Notes: generated by a model not told the origin, from the letters alone. A stretch of 64,000 nucleotides of DNA from Prochilodus magdalenae (GCA_024036415.1 JAMWET010007215.1:62001-126000), one strand, 5' to 3'. Counted from the stretch's first letter, positions 10,961-25,208 are shown. A program made the numbers and translations.

Positions 10961-11150
10961 ACCTTGTTTAGAGAATGCAATGACCAACCATTTCTTTACA
11001 TCAAGTTGTTTTCTTTCTTCTTTTGTTGTATAATTCGCAGACCCTGGTATGACCCTAAACGTGACTATGCACGCAACTTTTTTGTAGCTTTGTTTGGACT
11101 GTTTGCTGATCACAGACATATGCAACGTTTTGATTTAGTCTGGAAACAGA
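10961..11150 (-). repeat. Diverged second copy of part of the 10.3-10.8 kb transposon relic
   Basis: The segment repeats 'tttgctgatcacagacatat' (11101-11120; first copy near 10597) and the surrounding 'ttcttttgtt.tataattc' motif in the same order and orientation. The two copies differ by many substitutions and indels. Both encode fragments starting 'MSVISKQ' on the minus strand. Confidence 0.6.
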
Positions 11151-11769
11151 CTATTTATAATGAAGATGCTCTGCATTATAATTAGCGCACATGTGTCCTG
11201 TACTCTTAGAAACTGCCATGTGGTGTAGTGCTTCCCTCGCTGTGACCGGAGCTCACTTGGACTGTCTAAACAAATACCTCATCCCCAGAACCATCACAGG
11301 GCCTCACAATAACAGCCCTGGAGTCAGACCTGCTCCCCATGCTCATTCTCCTCCAGCCCACTGCTGCCTCTGCCTGCTTTATTTAGGACTGCCGGTTAAT
11401 GAGCGCACATCCGGTCACTTCACGGTGGCTTCTCATGTCTGATGTACTGGGAACAATTAGAAGAAGAAAACATGATGACAAAGGATATATATGTATGGGG
11501 GCGGTATGGTTAATCTTTGTTTCTCATGCAAGTGCAGATCAGATTCATTTATTTACCAGTAGTCTTCCGAGTGTTAAATATTTTTCCCTTCCTCCCTAAA
11601 CAATCTTGTAACATCTTAGTAATATCCCCAGTCATTTCCTTTGCCTACATTGAACATGCCTTGGAACATATTTGCTAGATGAATGTATAGGGTGCAGAAA
11701 TAATCTGAGCATCAAATTGTTACTAATTAATTTCACCTTGTTTAAGTGGAAATAATATACACTGACACT
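11151..11769. other. Intergenic stretch, GC-richer at 11190-11450
   Basis: Positions 11190-11450 are visibly less AT-rich than their neighbours and contain several short open frames, but no splice-site pair or protein family is recognisable. It may be an ordinary unique sequence or a regulatory element. Confidence 0.35.
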
Positions 11770-11774
11770 ATGTA

Positions 11775-12075
11775 TTAATGTGTGTTGAGCCGGTATGAGT
11801 GGATCCGACACAGCAGTGCTATATCAACTGACTGTCCATTCTATTATAATGTAGAAGTAAAATTAGAGCCCATTTAAATAGATAGATCATTTGTTGCAGC
11901 AAAGTTTGTTTTAGTCCTCTGGTCCTTTATTAGTAGTCATTTTATGCACGGCAGGATGCTGTTGGCTGGATATATTTGGTTGGTGGATAATTTTCAGCCC
12001 AGCAGGGACACTGTGTTGCAGCAGAACTTCAGTAACTTTGCTGTGATCCACTCAGCCACTACCTCTACCCTGTAT
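11775..12075. repeat. Palindromic fish interspersed repeat (non-autonomous DNA element)
   Basis: The left arm holds 'gtgttgagccggtatgagtg' and 'gatccgacacagcagtgct'; the right arm has 'ttggctggatatatttggtt' and 'cagcccagcagggacactgt', ending 'gtgatccactca'. These words belong to an abundant palindromic repeat in teleosts that I recognise by sequence only. The copy is interrupted and diverged. The 121-codon frame starting at 11944 runs through it and is not considered a gene. Confidence 0.55.
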
Positions 12076-12338
12076 AATACCTGCTTAGGAGGGCTAAATG
12101 TTGATCTTAAAATGAATCAGTTCCTGATTCGAGAGATTCAAAATATCCAGAGATATTTTCTGTGTAACAAAATGTATCATTTTCCAGCTTATGTATTGTT
12201 AATCTGGCTGTATTTTACTTTGGACAAAGTGGAAAACAAAAAAGTTAACAGTACAGATTTTAGCACAAAGTATCTAGCAAACATTACCTCTCCAGATTTC
12301 CTTCATTGAGTGAAATAAAATTAATATTGTTCTCTGTA

Positions 12339-13056
12339 CTGTATAACTGTAAACCAGAAAAAGTTGTGATGCTGTGTAAAATGTAAGTAAATCTTAATTA
12401 AAACAAACTGCAATGAATTGCAAATCTAATAGATCCATATTTTATTTACCACAGAACACAGAACACTCGTTGAAAGTGAGACATTTTACATTTTCATGAA
12501 AATTGTTAACTCCTTAAGGACTTGATGGCAGTTGATCTCAAAAAAGTTGGGATAGGGGAAAGAAAAGGCTAAATAAGGTGGTACTAATGAAAAACAGCTG
12601 GAGGAGCAATTTCTAACTAAGTCACATGACTGAATATATAAAAAGCATTTTAGAGAGGCAGAGTCTCTCAGAATCAAAGACGGGTAAAGGTCCAGCTATC
12701 TGTAAAATACTGCATCTACAAATTGTGAAACAATTTCCGAAAAAAATCCTTAGCGTAAACTAGCATAGACTTTGGATAACCCACCATCTACAGTACCTAC
12801 AGTTGCTCCAATATCATGAGAATATTCAGAGAACATGAAGAAATCCCTGGGCGCAAGCGACAAGACCGACGATCAACATTGGATGCTTATTCTCTTTGGG
12901 CCCTCAGGCTGTTAAAACCGGCATAAATCTGTACCGGGAATCACTGCATGGGCTCAGAAACACCTCTAGAAATCATTGTCTGTGAATACTGATCAGCGTG
13001 CACTTCCCAAGCGCAAGTTAAAGCCGTGTCATTCAATAAGGAGTCCATATGTCAAG
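12339..13056 (+). mobile_element. Tc1-like transposon fossil, 5' half
   Basis: Starts with a degraded terminal repeat ('agaaaaagttgtgatgctgt', then 'ctgcaatgaattgcaaatct'), followed by the leader ('gcagttgatctcaaaaaagt', 'tgggataggggaaag') and the beginning of the transposase after 'gagaggcagagtctctcaga' near 12654. Coding words for the helix-turn-helix part and for 'ITAWAQ' and 'SLSVNT'-like segments follow, full of indels. The similarity ends near 13056. It appears to be the complementary half of the family seen at 1-595. Confidence 0.75.
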
Positions 13057-14389
13057 GGAAAGGCGAACTGAGGAATTATGCAGAGGAACACATGGACTAC
13101 AGTCTGTAACTGAAGAATTACATTGTTCACCTGTATGGTAGATAGACAATGACTCCACTTACGAGTTAGGTGTAGCCGTCTGATATGCAGTGCACCGTGA
13201 AGCCACAGTGAAAGAGGGGGCGCCAAAGAGAAATACTAACCTACCCATGTGGGTGTGTGTGTGCTGAAAGCTATTGTGAGATCTTATCACATATCTGGTG
13301 TGAAATGCTGATTTAAGAGGCCATTTGGGTTTGAACAGCAGCCAGCAGCACACAAGGCAGAGGTTTGGCAGCAAAGACGTGAAGCCGTATGTCCTCAATT
13401 ACACCTACAATTGCACCTGTCTTCCACCAACATGGCTGTTTCTGGCTGTTTACTTGTTTGTTTATTTGCAAAAGATCTTTTGTTATTCTTTCTTAATGAT
13501 ATATTAGACCTGCAAATAGATGTGACTGTCTGAATAAAGTATGTTTTAGACCAGTACAGTTGATCAGCTCTTGGATGAAAAAGCATTGCCCTTGACATAC
13601 ATTTTTTATGTGGTAGATCATGACAGCGTGGTGGAGAGCAGAGGCTGGAACTGGTTTCCTGTGTGTGCTCTCTTTATGCCATGTTGCCTGGGAATATTAG
13701 CGGTCAGATCAGAAGGAAGAAATGAAGGCAGCCTTCCCTGTCCTTGTGGCTGCACGTGACTGACACCCCCCCCTCACCCCTCCAAAAAAAAAAACCTCAA
13801 CCATCTCGCACACACTAATTCTCCGCCTTCCACACACTCCAAACCAGTCTAAAGTTTGGCTGTCTTTGCACTATGAGGCAGGAGGGAGGTTTGACTCAGC
13901 ACAGGAGGGGGAAACGGCCATGTGTGTGTTCGCTGAGTATTGCCATTGAGAGCGGCATGATTTCAGCTTGATCTTCCAGCTCTGGCTCCTACCACTGCCC
14001 TCAACAGTTCCCGTGGCACTTAAACTGTGTCACATGATTTATAGCATACAGCATAAACAGAGAGACACGTCGGCCTTGGAATCTGTGATAAGGGCTTAAA
14101 CCCTGTCAACTGCTTTGAAGTGCATGCTCACTCGCCTTGGAGAAAGATCATGGCACACATAAATAGAGTTCTCAAATTCGCGCCCTGTATGAACATATAT
14201 AGAGTAGAAACAAAGAGAGTGAGAAGAGAGGAAATAGGCGGCGAGAGAGTTTCCAAACCCCAGTAAGCTGAGTTAAAGTAAAAAAGCCTGAAAAGGAGCA
14301 GTACGGTTGATCATAAATCATTTCAGTGTGTGTTTGAAACCAGCTCACGCCTGCAACATGGCCGCTGCTACTTTTGCTCCCTCTTTTCA
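13057..14389. other. Intergenic stretch without recognised gene
   Basis: Mixed composition with a C-rich/A-rich run near 13765-13795. Several short open frames but no domain, no convincing splice-site pair, and no RNA gene. Confidence 0.45.
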
Positions 14390-14399
14390 ACCCACTCTT

Positions 14400-14510
14400 A
14401 AATAAAAGGTTCCTAAATGGTTCTTGGCTTCGATGTATGGTTCTCCAAGAAAGTTTTACTTGGTACTGCATCATGTGAAGGTTCTTTAAAGGGTTTCTTA
14501 CATCTTACAT
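14400..14510. repeat. Fragment of 'ggttctt' MITE family
   Basis: Contains 'aaaaggttcctaaatggttc', 'ggttctccaagaa' and 'gaaggttctttaaaggg', the repeated words of a very common fish MITE also seen at 31078-31240 and 43780-44027. No clear ends. Confidence 0.5.
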
Positions 14511-16260
14511 CTCACTAATGAAATCTCTTCTAAAAGTCATCTACTGGAAGGTCCTTAATGCATCAAGAGTAGCTTTTCTAGCATCACAAGACCCTTTATA
14601 CTTCAAGTCCATATCTGTTCTTTGTTAAAGTTTTATGACGTTCAATGCCTTTTCAATACTGTTATGTGGTAAAGAACACAGCTCTCTATTAACTTTTTAT
14701 CCTCTCTTTTTTGCAGTGAGTTTGATATAGTATGCAAAAAATAATAAAGTTTTAAAACATGCAGTTTACGCTATATGAAACTAAGTGACAAAAATCATTG
14801 CTTTTGTGATGTCACAAAACCCAAAAAATTTACATATATCAGCCAATTTAGCGCAAACCAGTTTAGCCCCGCTCATTCATGCTCAAGGTGGATCTTTTTT
14901 GCTTAGTAAAATCTCTGAATAAGGCACAATACAGTACAGCCAACCAGAACTGAGATCGCTGACATTTATCAGTCATAAATGCACAATAATAAAAACAGCC
15001 TGTTTAAAAAGAGGTTCTAAAATGTTGTGTAAAAATGCCTTATGGTGGTTTTTTTGTATGCAAACCCATGCAACATAACATTATAGCTAAAAATAAGTAA
15101 ATAAATGAATGAAGGAATAAACATAGGGTATTGGCCTAAAAGCCCACGGTATAATAATATTGTACTTTGTACTCTATTAAGCTGTAACAATTTGAATATT
15201 GTAATGTCTCCCATCTAACAAAAATGCACTTAATAATCCAGTAATTTCAGAAAATCCAATGTCATTAATCCATTCACTGCATTTACATGCACTTGGATAT
15301 TCAGATAATGGGGAAACTTTGGGTTTTGGGTCATTTTGTCCAGTATGTAGTTGGTTTTAACGTTACCATCTCGTTTTTACCGTGTTAAATCCTGCTTGCG
15401 TATTTCCAGTACAACAGTCAGTTTTCGAAATGCGAAAGACAGAAAAAGTAAGGCTGTACATGCACTAAGAAATCTGATTACTGAACTAAAATTCAGCTCT
15501 CTTTATTGGAAATTAAAATCTGATTTCTGGTCATTGAAATTGGAGTATGCTGTTTACATCAGATAACAATTATAATTGGAATTTGTTTTTTTTGAGCCAT
15601 AGCTTCCTTTTAGTATGCTACTGTAATACTGCTACCCCAGGTGATAATGGTATTGGTATTAAAGCCAAAAGTTTGCACATTCTATTCTTGAATACTTTGG
15701 CAATGAAAATGGCTTGTGTTGTGTTGGTTGACCACAACCACATTCCTTCCCCCCAAGATTCAATTTTCTGCTGTGTCTGCTTCACCATAGAATCTTGAAG
15801 AAGCATGGTTATCATTCCACACCATGACTTGGCAGGTGATAACCTTCAAGTGACACTCCTGAATAGATGGATGTGTTTGGGCGGAGCTGTGATGTAAATT
15901 AAAAAGTGAGAGTGAGATATTATGGCATTGACCGTGTTCTTAATGAAAAGCCGTGAATCACAAGTCTGTGCTTTCCATGTCCCAGACTTGTTCTGCAGCA
16001 GTGACATGGTGTGGGCCAGCACTTCCTGCAGGTGGAGCCTCAAGTTCAGGTCTCATCACCTTCAAAATTCATGGCCTATATTTTGATATATGTCTTATTA
16101 TCTATCTATAATTTTAACATCAACTTTTCAGCTAGATTACTCCAACACAAATCTTATCTTATTCATCATTAAGCACAAATTATATCCATTTTTGTTTTTA
16201 TTCATCTGGCAAATAAAAATTCTGGAATGAATTTAACAAAACCTTCCTATAGATGAGGCT
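14511..16260. other. Intergenic stretch without recognised features
   Basis: AT-rich DNA with short frames only. I see no recognisable repeat family or exon. Confidence 0.45.
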
Positions 16261-16614
16261 ATGCACCATGCTGGCCTATTGAACAATGACGATGCTAATA
16301 TCCATTCTATCCATGATCATTTCTTCTCCAAGATTTGCACTAAAATGCCTTCACCTGGCCCTTTCTATACAGCAAGGCATTCTAACTTTAATCTGATCCC
16401 TGCCTACATGAACATTGTGCTTGGCGCTGCAGATGGAATCCAGAAAAGGCCTAGGCCATTTACTGTATGGGAGGTGTTGGATGATACCATTATGGCAGGT
16501 TTGTTAGTCTTGTTGGGCTCAGCCCTGCTGGCACATGGTCGCCTGAATGTGAGCATTCAGGAGCATTTCCAAGTGCCAGATGGCTGCGTTCTTATTGCTG
16601 TTAAAGGCTAAGCA
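16261..16614 (+). other. Orphan open reading frame, 116 codons, unknown
   Basis: An ATG-initiated frame with a stop at 16612-16614 whose predicted product looks more protein-like than most random frames here. It has a hydrophobic segment ('IMAGLLVLLGSALLAHGRL', roughly residues 76-95) and balanced composition with few low-complexity runs. The frame is open for only a few codons upstream of the ATG before a TAA. I do not recognise the family. It could be a fragment of a retrocopy, an exon-like relic of a transposon, or chance. No promoter or poly-A signal was identified with it. Confidence 0.3.
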
Positions 16615-16794
16615 GACATACAACCAGGTATACACCATGATGTTACGATACACTGTTGTTTAACATCACACTGGCAACTACCTTTTTTATGATAATTATT
16701 TTTTACTTAGTGACTCAAATAGAAACTACATTAAAACAACATTGTGTACTTGTCTTAAACATCATATACGGTGGTGTATTTTAAGTTGAAGTCT

Positions 16795-16985
16795 GGTTAG
16801 CACCAGATACTATGTATTGGCCATCAAATACTTTCAGGTGTGCACCATAAACCATGTGGTGGGAACTCTGTACTATGTGTTGAGCACCAGATACAATGTG
16901 GTAAACACCAGGAAAAAAAAAAACAGTACACCATGTCTGTAGTTGATTTGATCCGGTGCGTATAACATAGATTCAGGTGCTTACC
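16795..16985. repeat. Degenerate tandem-like 'caccagatac' repeat
   Basis: The words 'agcaccagatactatgt', 'gagcaccagatacaatgtgg' and variants ('gcaccataaaccatgtggtg', 'tgcttaccagatga') recur about every 35-60 bp. Units are poorly conserved, so this is a weak call. Confidence 0.35.
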
Positions 16986-19931
16986 AGATGAAGGTGGGGC
17001 AGCCTAAATTAATAATTTAATGCTGACACACGTTTAATAAAAGTACCTTCATATGAAGCAACTTAAGTAAAAGTACCAAATAATAAAAAAAACTCCAGCG
17101 TCTACCAAAATAGGAAGTGTTTTATTGTTGTAATCTTAAAATGCCAAAGCTTTGAAGTCAGAGATCTGACCAATCACAAACTAGAATTAATCACAAAAAA
17201 TAGTAACTAAATATGAACATACAAAATATATATTTTTTATATATTTTATATATATTTTCTCTGCAACATTTTTAGGGCATAATTTCTAAGATATATATTT
17301 TTTTAAGATATTGAAAAAAAAAACTTGTATTATTAAAAATTATTTGCCATACCAGCCCATATGTTTTTCCAATATAATATATTCAGAAAATAAACAGTTA
17401 TGATGCATTAAAGGTGTAGAAATGTGTTCTCTGTAGAGGACGGGTACAGCTGAGGTTCATTAACTTAACATCGGTATGTTAAATTAATCAATGATGCTCT
17501 GGCATGAGGAGACAAGATAATATGAGGTAGCTTATAAATAAGATCTTCCTTGACTTTAATGATTTCAAGTCAGCTACATGGACTGCAGTGAGATAGTATG
17601 TTTTGTATAGACGTTGGGTGCTGAGCTGTTCCTCTAATTAAGACCAAATTGCACGGATTAATATTATGGCCAAGAGGTGAAGCTAGTTCAAAGTAGCATT
17701 TCTATTGTCTGTGTACATTAACCCACGGTGTCTCAAAAAGGAGTGTCTGAGCACCAGGGAGACATAGCTTGAGGAAATGAACGTTGGCTGCCTGTGCTAT
17801 TTAAATTGCGTGCTACTCTGAATAAGAGGAAGTGCATATCATTTCAGATCAGCAATACATGTCATTTGCCTTAGATCTTTGCCATCACAGCATTCAGTTC
17901 CTACTCACTGAGAATTATTCCTTTACACAGGAGAGATGCACCTGTGATAAGTGCTTTGTGTAATGTCACACTGTGCCTGAGAACCTCCTCCATTAGGCAT
18001 TTCTCCAGATGCATGGAGTGAGGAAGCTGGGTTGGGAAACTCTAATCAGATTGTTTAAATGGCTGTGTAATGCAATGAATCACCCAACAATGAAAGTCCT
18101 GAGCAAATATATAACTGCTGAGAACCCCAGCCCTAGCAATCACAGGCAAACACAAAATCTGGCACATTTTCTCACTCTGAATAGTAGCACGCAAAAGTGA
18201 AACATTCTGGATGAGTCCAGTCAACCATGGTTGTAGTATATCTCAGAATTAAGCATCAGACCATGGAACATAATTCTTTGAGGCACAGCAAATGCTCTTT
18301 TTGTTGGGTTTTTGCATGTGGGTCTGTAAACAGATGGTGGATGTACTGTTGGAAATTGGAAATACGTTAAATGGAAATAAGCTGTGTTTTGAAAATGACT
18401 AGAGACAGTGAGCATTCAGTTCTCCACTAGAACCACTTTAAATAAGCATTAGGAAGACTGTAGTATTTTAGTGCTGTCTAACAATTAACGTGCAACTTTA
18501 TCTTTACTCCTTGTGTATGCAGTAAGCTGCAACTATTGATTATTTTAATAAACGAGTATTCTCCTGTTTGTACAATCCATTAATCAAGTAATCAAATAAG
18601 AAACACTTTCGCTTAATTAAGCAGCAATAGTAAATATACAAAAGTGAAAGTAAGACAGGAGGTTTCCTTTTTAGAAAAATCATATGATTTTTTTATTGCT
18701 TAAACTGCATACAGTATTATCTTTCAAAACTAAACCCATGTGCCATGTTGAAGGCTTGCCCTATGTAACCGGTCCACTTTGCACAGACGCAATTTGACAC
18801 CCGGTTACCAGTACTCTGCGTTGTGTTGTGTAGTAGGAATGAAGAACAACGGAGCCCTAGATAGGGTACTACAGGGGAAGAGTCATTTATTGGTGCCAAA
18901 CTGGATGTGCAAAAAAACAAACAATGAGAATAAGCATCGGCCTCGTGTCTGCCCGTAATGGCTTCTGTGCAACAAGAAAACCACAGAAGGTGGGGGAGGG
19001 GGTTAGCCTAGCATATTACCGGGAGCTATTGCATGCTAACTTCTCTTGGTTTTACACAAGTAATACTGAAAAAATAATATAACAAATTATCCAGTTTATT
19101 TATCTCTAAACATCTCGCGCTGTATTACACCGTATTTACAACTTTTTACTGGCCTCTCAACACGGAGCATAAACCCAACTAACCTCTTTCCAGCAGCACT
19201 CGCAGCAGATCGGAAAGGGCTAGTCTGAGGCAAGTCTGAGGTAAATGGCCGTATAAAGAACATGCTCCGATTTCTTAGATCAGAGTAAGATTTCTCAGCA
19301 CATGTATACTCACACTCATCTGATTTCTTTCAGTCATTATCATGATATATGTCTTGGCTGTCTTGTAGTGTGGTTCCTTTAAAAAACGGTCCAGGGTGAA
19401 ACACTCCCTGAAGCTGCAGCATGAATGGGCTGGGCTAAACTGCTGTAGGCTGCATCGTAGGTGCTGGAAAGAGCTGTTTGTCCAGCTTGACTGCATGGAC
19501 AATAATATGCTTTTGGTCTTTTAAAAATATTATCCATCTCTTTATTTCAAAAAAGTGATTCTGTGGTCCCTTTTGAAATATGGATACAGGTACTGATACC
19601 CAGATAAATGTTTATTTACAACTGAAACTAACTTCCTGTTTGCCAGCTAGTTTTGTGAATTTTTCTTTCCACCTTAACTGGTAGCTGCAGTTGCATAAAG
19701 TTGCTACAAGCTGTAGCATTTAAGATCTAATGGAGCATTGGATGAAGAAGCTGGTGAACAGGAAGCCAATTTCAGCTTTGCCCATTGACTGTTCCTTGGA
19801 AAAGGTTTGAAAAGCGCTGACATCACCTTCATAGTCTGGTATGATACAGTAGATTTCTCCACATGGTTTGTCATTTGGTTGCTATTTTGATGGGGTAGAA
19901 TATGAGCTGGTGAATGTCAGTTTTAGGGGCG
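16986..19931. other. Intergenic stretch; unresolved block near 18.76-19.2 kb
   Basis: Mostly AT-rich with no gene. The segment 18760-19200 is different in texture (CG-containing words, 'agggtactacaggggaagag' and 'tcatttattggtgcc') and could be part of an old retroelement, but no diagnostic motif was found. Confidence 0.35.
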
Positions 19932-19933
19932 TA

Positions 19934-21436
<1,503 letters not shown>

Positions 21437-21438
21437 TA

Positions 21439-23959
21439 AATGTTAATGTGTCAGAACTGTTACATAACATTCTATTTGCAAATGCATTATTTGTATTTGA
21501 AGGAGGAGACAACAGTGTTTGAGGTTCATGGTATGCAAATTCCATGTACCAGACTCTCCTTATTGAATGATACCAACCTAAATACACGTTCAGATTTTAG
21601 AGTAGGTTTCCATTTGTCGAAGCATTTCTTTAAAGAACTCTCAAAACCCTCAAAAGTTTCTTCAATGCTGGAATGCATCACCTCAATTTTATATTTAAAG
21701 ACTGGCCAAATTGATCTAGGCAGAGGTCTTCAGGTTTAGGTGAACATTCAGTTTTAAACAAACAATTGTTTCGGCCAATGTATTCAGACATGACTAATCT
21801 GAGCGATTAGAACCCAGAACCCATCACTCAAGATACTGAGTCATGACCAGATGTTTTGTTTTTCTCTCACACTTATTTCTAAGTAATAGAAGGAATGGGC
21901 TAGTTTTCCTTATTCCATTCTCTATTGTGTTCCAACAAAAATTCAAATCTGATATAACTTCTACAAAGGCATCACAGTCAGTCAACTTCATCAGGCTAGT
22001 TCCCACAGATCACTCACAACAATGTAGCATTGTATTTGGCAGCTAGCTAAACCCTAGTGCAGAAGAGGCAGTCTGTTTGAATTGCTGCCACTCTCCACTC
22101 CAGCCCTGGCTTGCTGGAGGTCTTTGTGATTACCTCAGATGCTGCATTCTTCGAGTCTTCAGACAGTGGGCATGGATTATTGTGCCACCCAATTGTAAAA
22201 TGGAGTTAGGGTCTGATATATACCTGTTTGTTTGGCAGGTCTGAGTGACACATTGATTGGCAGGTTATCATTCCCTGAGCCCCCCTGTCAGTCCAGCACC
22301 TTTTCACAGCAGCCAAATTCATATCAATGAGAAAGAGTGGTGGGGAGTGAGGGTGTGTGGCGAGGGCAGTGAGGGAGGTAAGGGTTAGAATGGGGGTGGC
22401 ACAACCTTAATGACCCCAATTCTTCCGTTCTCATAGAAAGCTGTATTACTCCCCCAAAAGAAGCATTGTGCTCACCCCCCTTCTCACATGGGAACTGTGT
22501 TTTAGGGGGGGTCTGGAAGAGGTGGGCTGCAAGAGCAGCTATGGCAGTCAGCCATTGCTAATGAACAATGCCACAGAATAGCTTTATTTGTCAAAGCTTC
22601 CTGAGGCAGTACATAGAGAAGCTTTGGAGGGCTTGAATGGCCCCAGGCTATTGCCCCCCACAACACTTCCCCCTCGCCCATCCTGCGTACCCCATTGATT
22701 AACCTGGTTCTACGTCTGAAAGGAGGCTAACAAGACAAAGTCTAAAGTTTATGTCAATTAGCAGTCATAGAGCGACAAGACAGCTGTGAGGTTGTGTGCG
22801 TTAACTCCTGGCTGTCCACTCTTCCCAGGCCTGGACTCAGGGCTTGGAGGTCAAAGTTCACAACTCTGCTGCCAAAACACATTGGCTTAACCAACAGTGT
22901 CACTGCTTGCGACTTTTCTGACAACCTTGACCCGTAGAGGCCCTACATTGATGAGACTGACAAAGAGGTGGCAGAAATGCAGGACTGTCATTAATTCGTT
23001 TGGGAAATAGATTTATTCATTGGATAATGTTGTTTTTTTTCCACAGTGGTGTAAATCTCCTTGGCAGACATGTTTGTTTTGTAAAGCAGACAGCAGACCT
23101 GGGACATTGTGATGGACATCACAGATGCTCTGTTCTTAGCCGATGCCTTCCTGCAAGGCTAATATCATTACAGTCATTTTCAACCATAGATGAGTCAAGC
23201 AATGCCTCAGTCTTAGGTATATGACTGCTGGATGCCCATGCAGTCTGCCCACTGCTGCTGATTCATTTACAGACTCCTGCTGTTCAGCTATCTAAATCGC
23301 TTTTCAAATGTCTAAAGTCTCTTTCATGTGCTCGCTTAGTCTTTCATTTTTTTAAATTTGCTCTGCATTTGCTTACTTGATCCAGCATTTATAATATGTG
23401 TCAATATGATGTAATTTAAAGGGATATAATTTTTATGTATTTTGACCTGTACTGTAATAAACTTGGTTAAGGGCAGCTGAAAAAAATGGGTACTAGCTAA
23501 GAAATTTTGTAAACCATGTCAAAATCAGACAATGGGCTACCATGGAGAGTGAAGCTATGGTAAATTAGGAAACACTTGATTAAGGATAACAATGTAAAAG
23601 ATTAATATTGCTTGCTTTCTCATCACTCCTTGCCTTTTAGTTTAGTAGTAAAAAGTCTCATTGGTTTATAAGTCACTATATCACAACAACCAGACCTAAA
23701 CACGCCCCTGGACTAGTTCCAGTTCTGGAGAGACAGAGACGGCTGCTATCATCATATGCTATACGTTACACATGGATGGCTGAAAAAGTGATCTAGTTTA
23801 AAGAAATTATACACTATATTTGTAGATTGTACAGTAGCCTTCCGAGGGGAGAGGCGACCAAAAGCAGGGAGGTCTGGTCACCCTTATTTCAACCCATTAT
23901 GTAGTCATGTTCCAGACTCTCCACAGAAAGAAATGGAACCTGTACCTCAGTAATGTATC
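21439..23959. other. Intergenic stretch without recognised gene
   Basis: The part 22050-22980 is richer in GC and in C runs and may contain unique conserved sequence; the rest is AT-rich. No exon with matching splice signals or protein family was seen. Confidence 0.4.
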
Positions 23960-23976
23960 AATTATCACACTGTGCT

Positions 23977-24220
23977 ATGCTCATATTTGCTTCAGTGGAG
24001 CACTTACGCAGTCTTGGCCAGGGTGCACAAGATCTTAATAAAACCTGGAAACCTTTATTGGACTACTTCAAAGGACAGTAATGTGAGTTTCTGTTTGTAT
24101 GTTGTGTTGTGTTTTTGAATGTGTATGTGTGTTGTTGGGCTTGGGTATGGTTTTTGAACTGTTGTTTCTATGTTGATGCAAAATATAAAATGGAAAAATA
24201 AAATACTTTAAAAAAAAAAT
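23977..24220 (+). mobile_element. 5'-truncated L1-type LINE insertion with 17-bp target-site duplication
   Basis: A 244-bp insert is bracketed by the identical 17-mer 'aattatcacactgtgct' at 23960-23976 and 24221-24237. It ends in an A-rich tail (24210-24219) after 'aaaataaaatactttaaa'. Near its 5' end it encodes the ORF2 C-terminus '...LNKTWKPLLDYFKGQ' and stop (stop near 24080), matching the usual L1 ending '(N/H)KTWxPFLxYF'. The remainder is 3' UTR, GT-rich. Extreme 5' truncation, poly-A tail and TSD are the classic outcome of target-primed reverse transcription. Confidence 0.85.
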
Positions 24221-24237
24221 AATTATCACACTGTGCT

Positions 24238-24654
24238 GAGTATGTGTACCCTGCTGTTGCCTTTTGGCATATTAGAGGCCACAGACTTAAATCCTTGGGT
24301 GCTATGGAGCCATTTGTGTGCTCATATACAACATTTACAGTGATATTTTTAACTGAAGTCCTTTAATCTGACTATGCCAAGCAAACCTGTTTTGCTGTTC
24401 CATTTACATCTTTTAGATTTGCCTTCTTTGTGTTTGTGTATATGTGTGTTAAAACATATTGGATTAAATACAGTACTTTATTTTTCTAATAAATATAAAA
24501 TTATTCAGTATTATCTAATTGCCAAATGGCATATGTACACTCATTGTCAACTGAATAGTTGCACCTAAAAGAAAATGTCAGAATTGCGGTGATATTGGTA
24601 AGAAAGATTAAAGCTACCAGGAATAATTAATGATATGGATATACATATGTATTG
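24238..24654. other. Intergenic stretch without recognised features
   Basis: AT-rich, no repeat family or gene recognised. Confidence 0.4.
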
Positions 24655-24960
24655 AGCTGCACATAATATTGTCCTTCAGTATGGCATGCCTAACATCTCG
24701 GCATTGAGTTGTAGAGGTTCCTAATAGTGTCCTGTGCTAATGCATCCTATACAGTTGGAATATTCTTGCACAGTGGTGATAAAGTGACACAAGGCCTTCT
24801 GAATGAAGCGTAACAACAGACCGTTCATCTTGGCACTGACCATGGTGCCTCCACACATGAATTCATTGGTGGACTCTACCAAGACATTTAGTGGGACTCG
24901 TCTGCCATTCTAAGTCACTCTTTCAAGGTCAAATGTGAAACTTCTATCATTCTCATGTCT
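24655..24960 (-). mobile_element. Internally deleted Tc1-like remnant, copy A
   Basis: The minus strand contains, in order, the words seen in the copy at 43011-43380: 'tgtgtggaggcac.atggtca', 'gccaagatgaacggt', 'cagaaggcc.tgtgtcact', 'gcaagaatattc' and 'ctctacaactca.tgccgaga'. These correspond to the 'VWRxRGQ' segment and the C-terminal tail of a Tc1 transposase, with the central catalytic region missing. Heavily mutated, no intact frame. Confidence 0.6.
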
Positions 24961-25207
24961 CACAGTATCAAGCCTGCCCATCAATATCATATGCAACATT
25001 TTTTTTTGTGTACATAGAGAGGGAGAGAGAGCGAGGGTGGTGGTGGTGGGGGGGGGGTGGTGAATTTATATTTATGTGCAAATAAGCAGCACAATACTTG
25101 AGAAATACCTGCCAGTTAATTACTATACTTTTACATGTCAGTTATTAACACTGTAGCTAGACCACAGGAAGAGATGCACACAATGTTGTTTAAGGCATTT
25201 ATATACA

Positions 25208-25208
<1 letters not shown>

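Noticed and set aside
11944..12309. 121-codon plus-strand open frame
   Set aside because: Its first third is inside a recognised interspersed repeat and the rest is AT-rich with biased composition.
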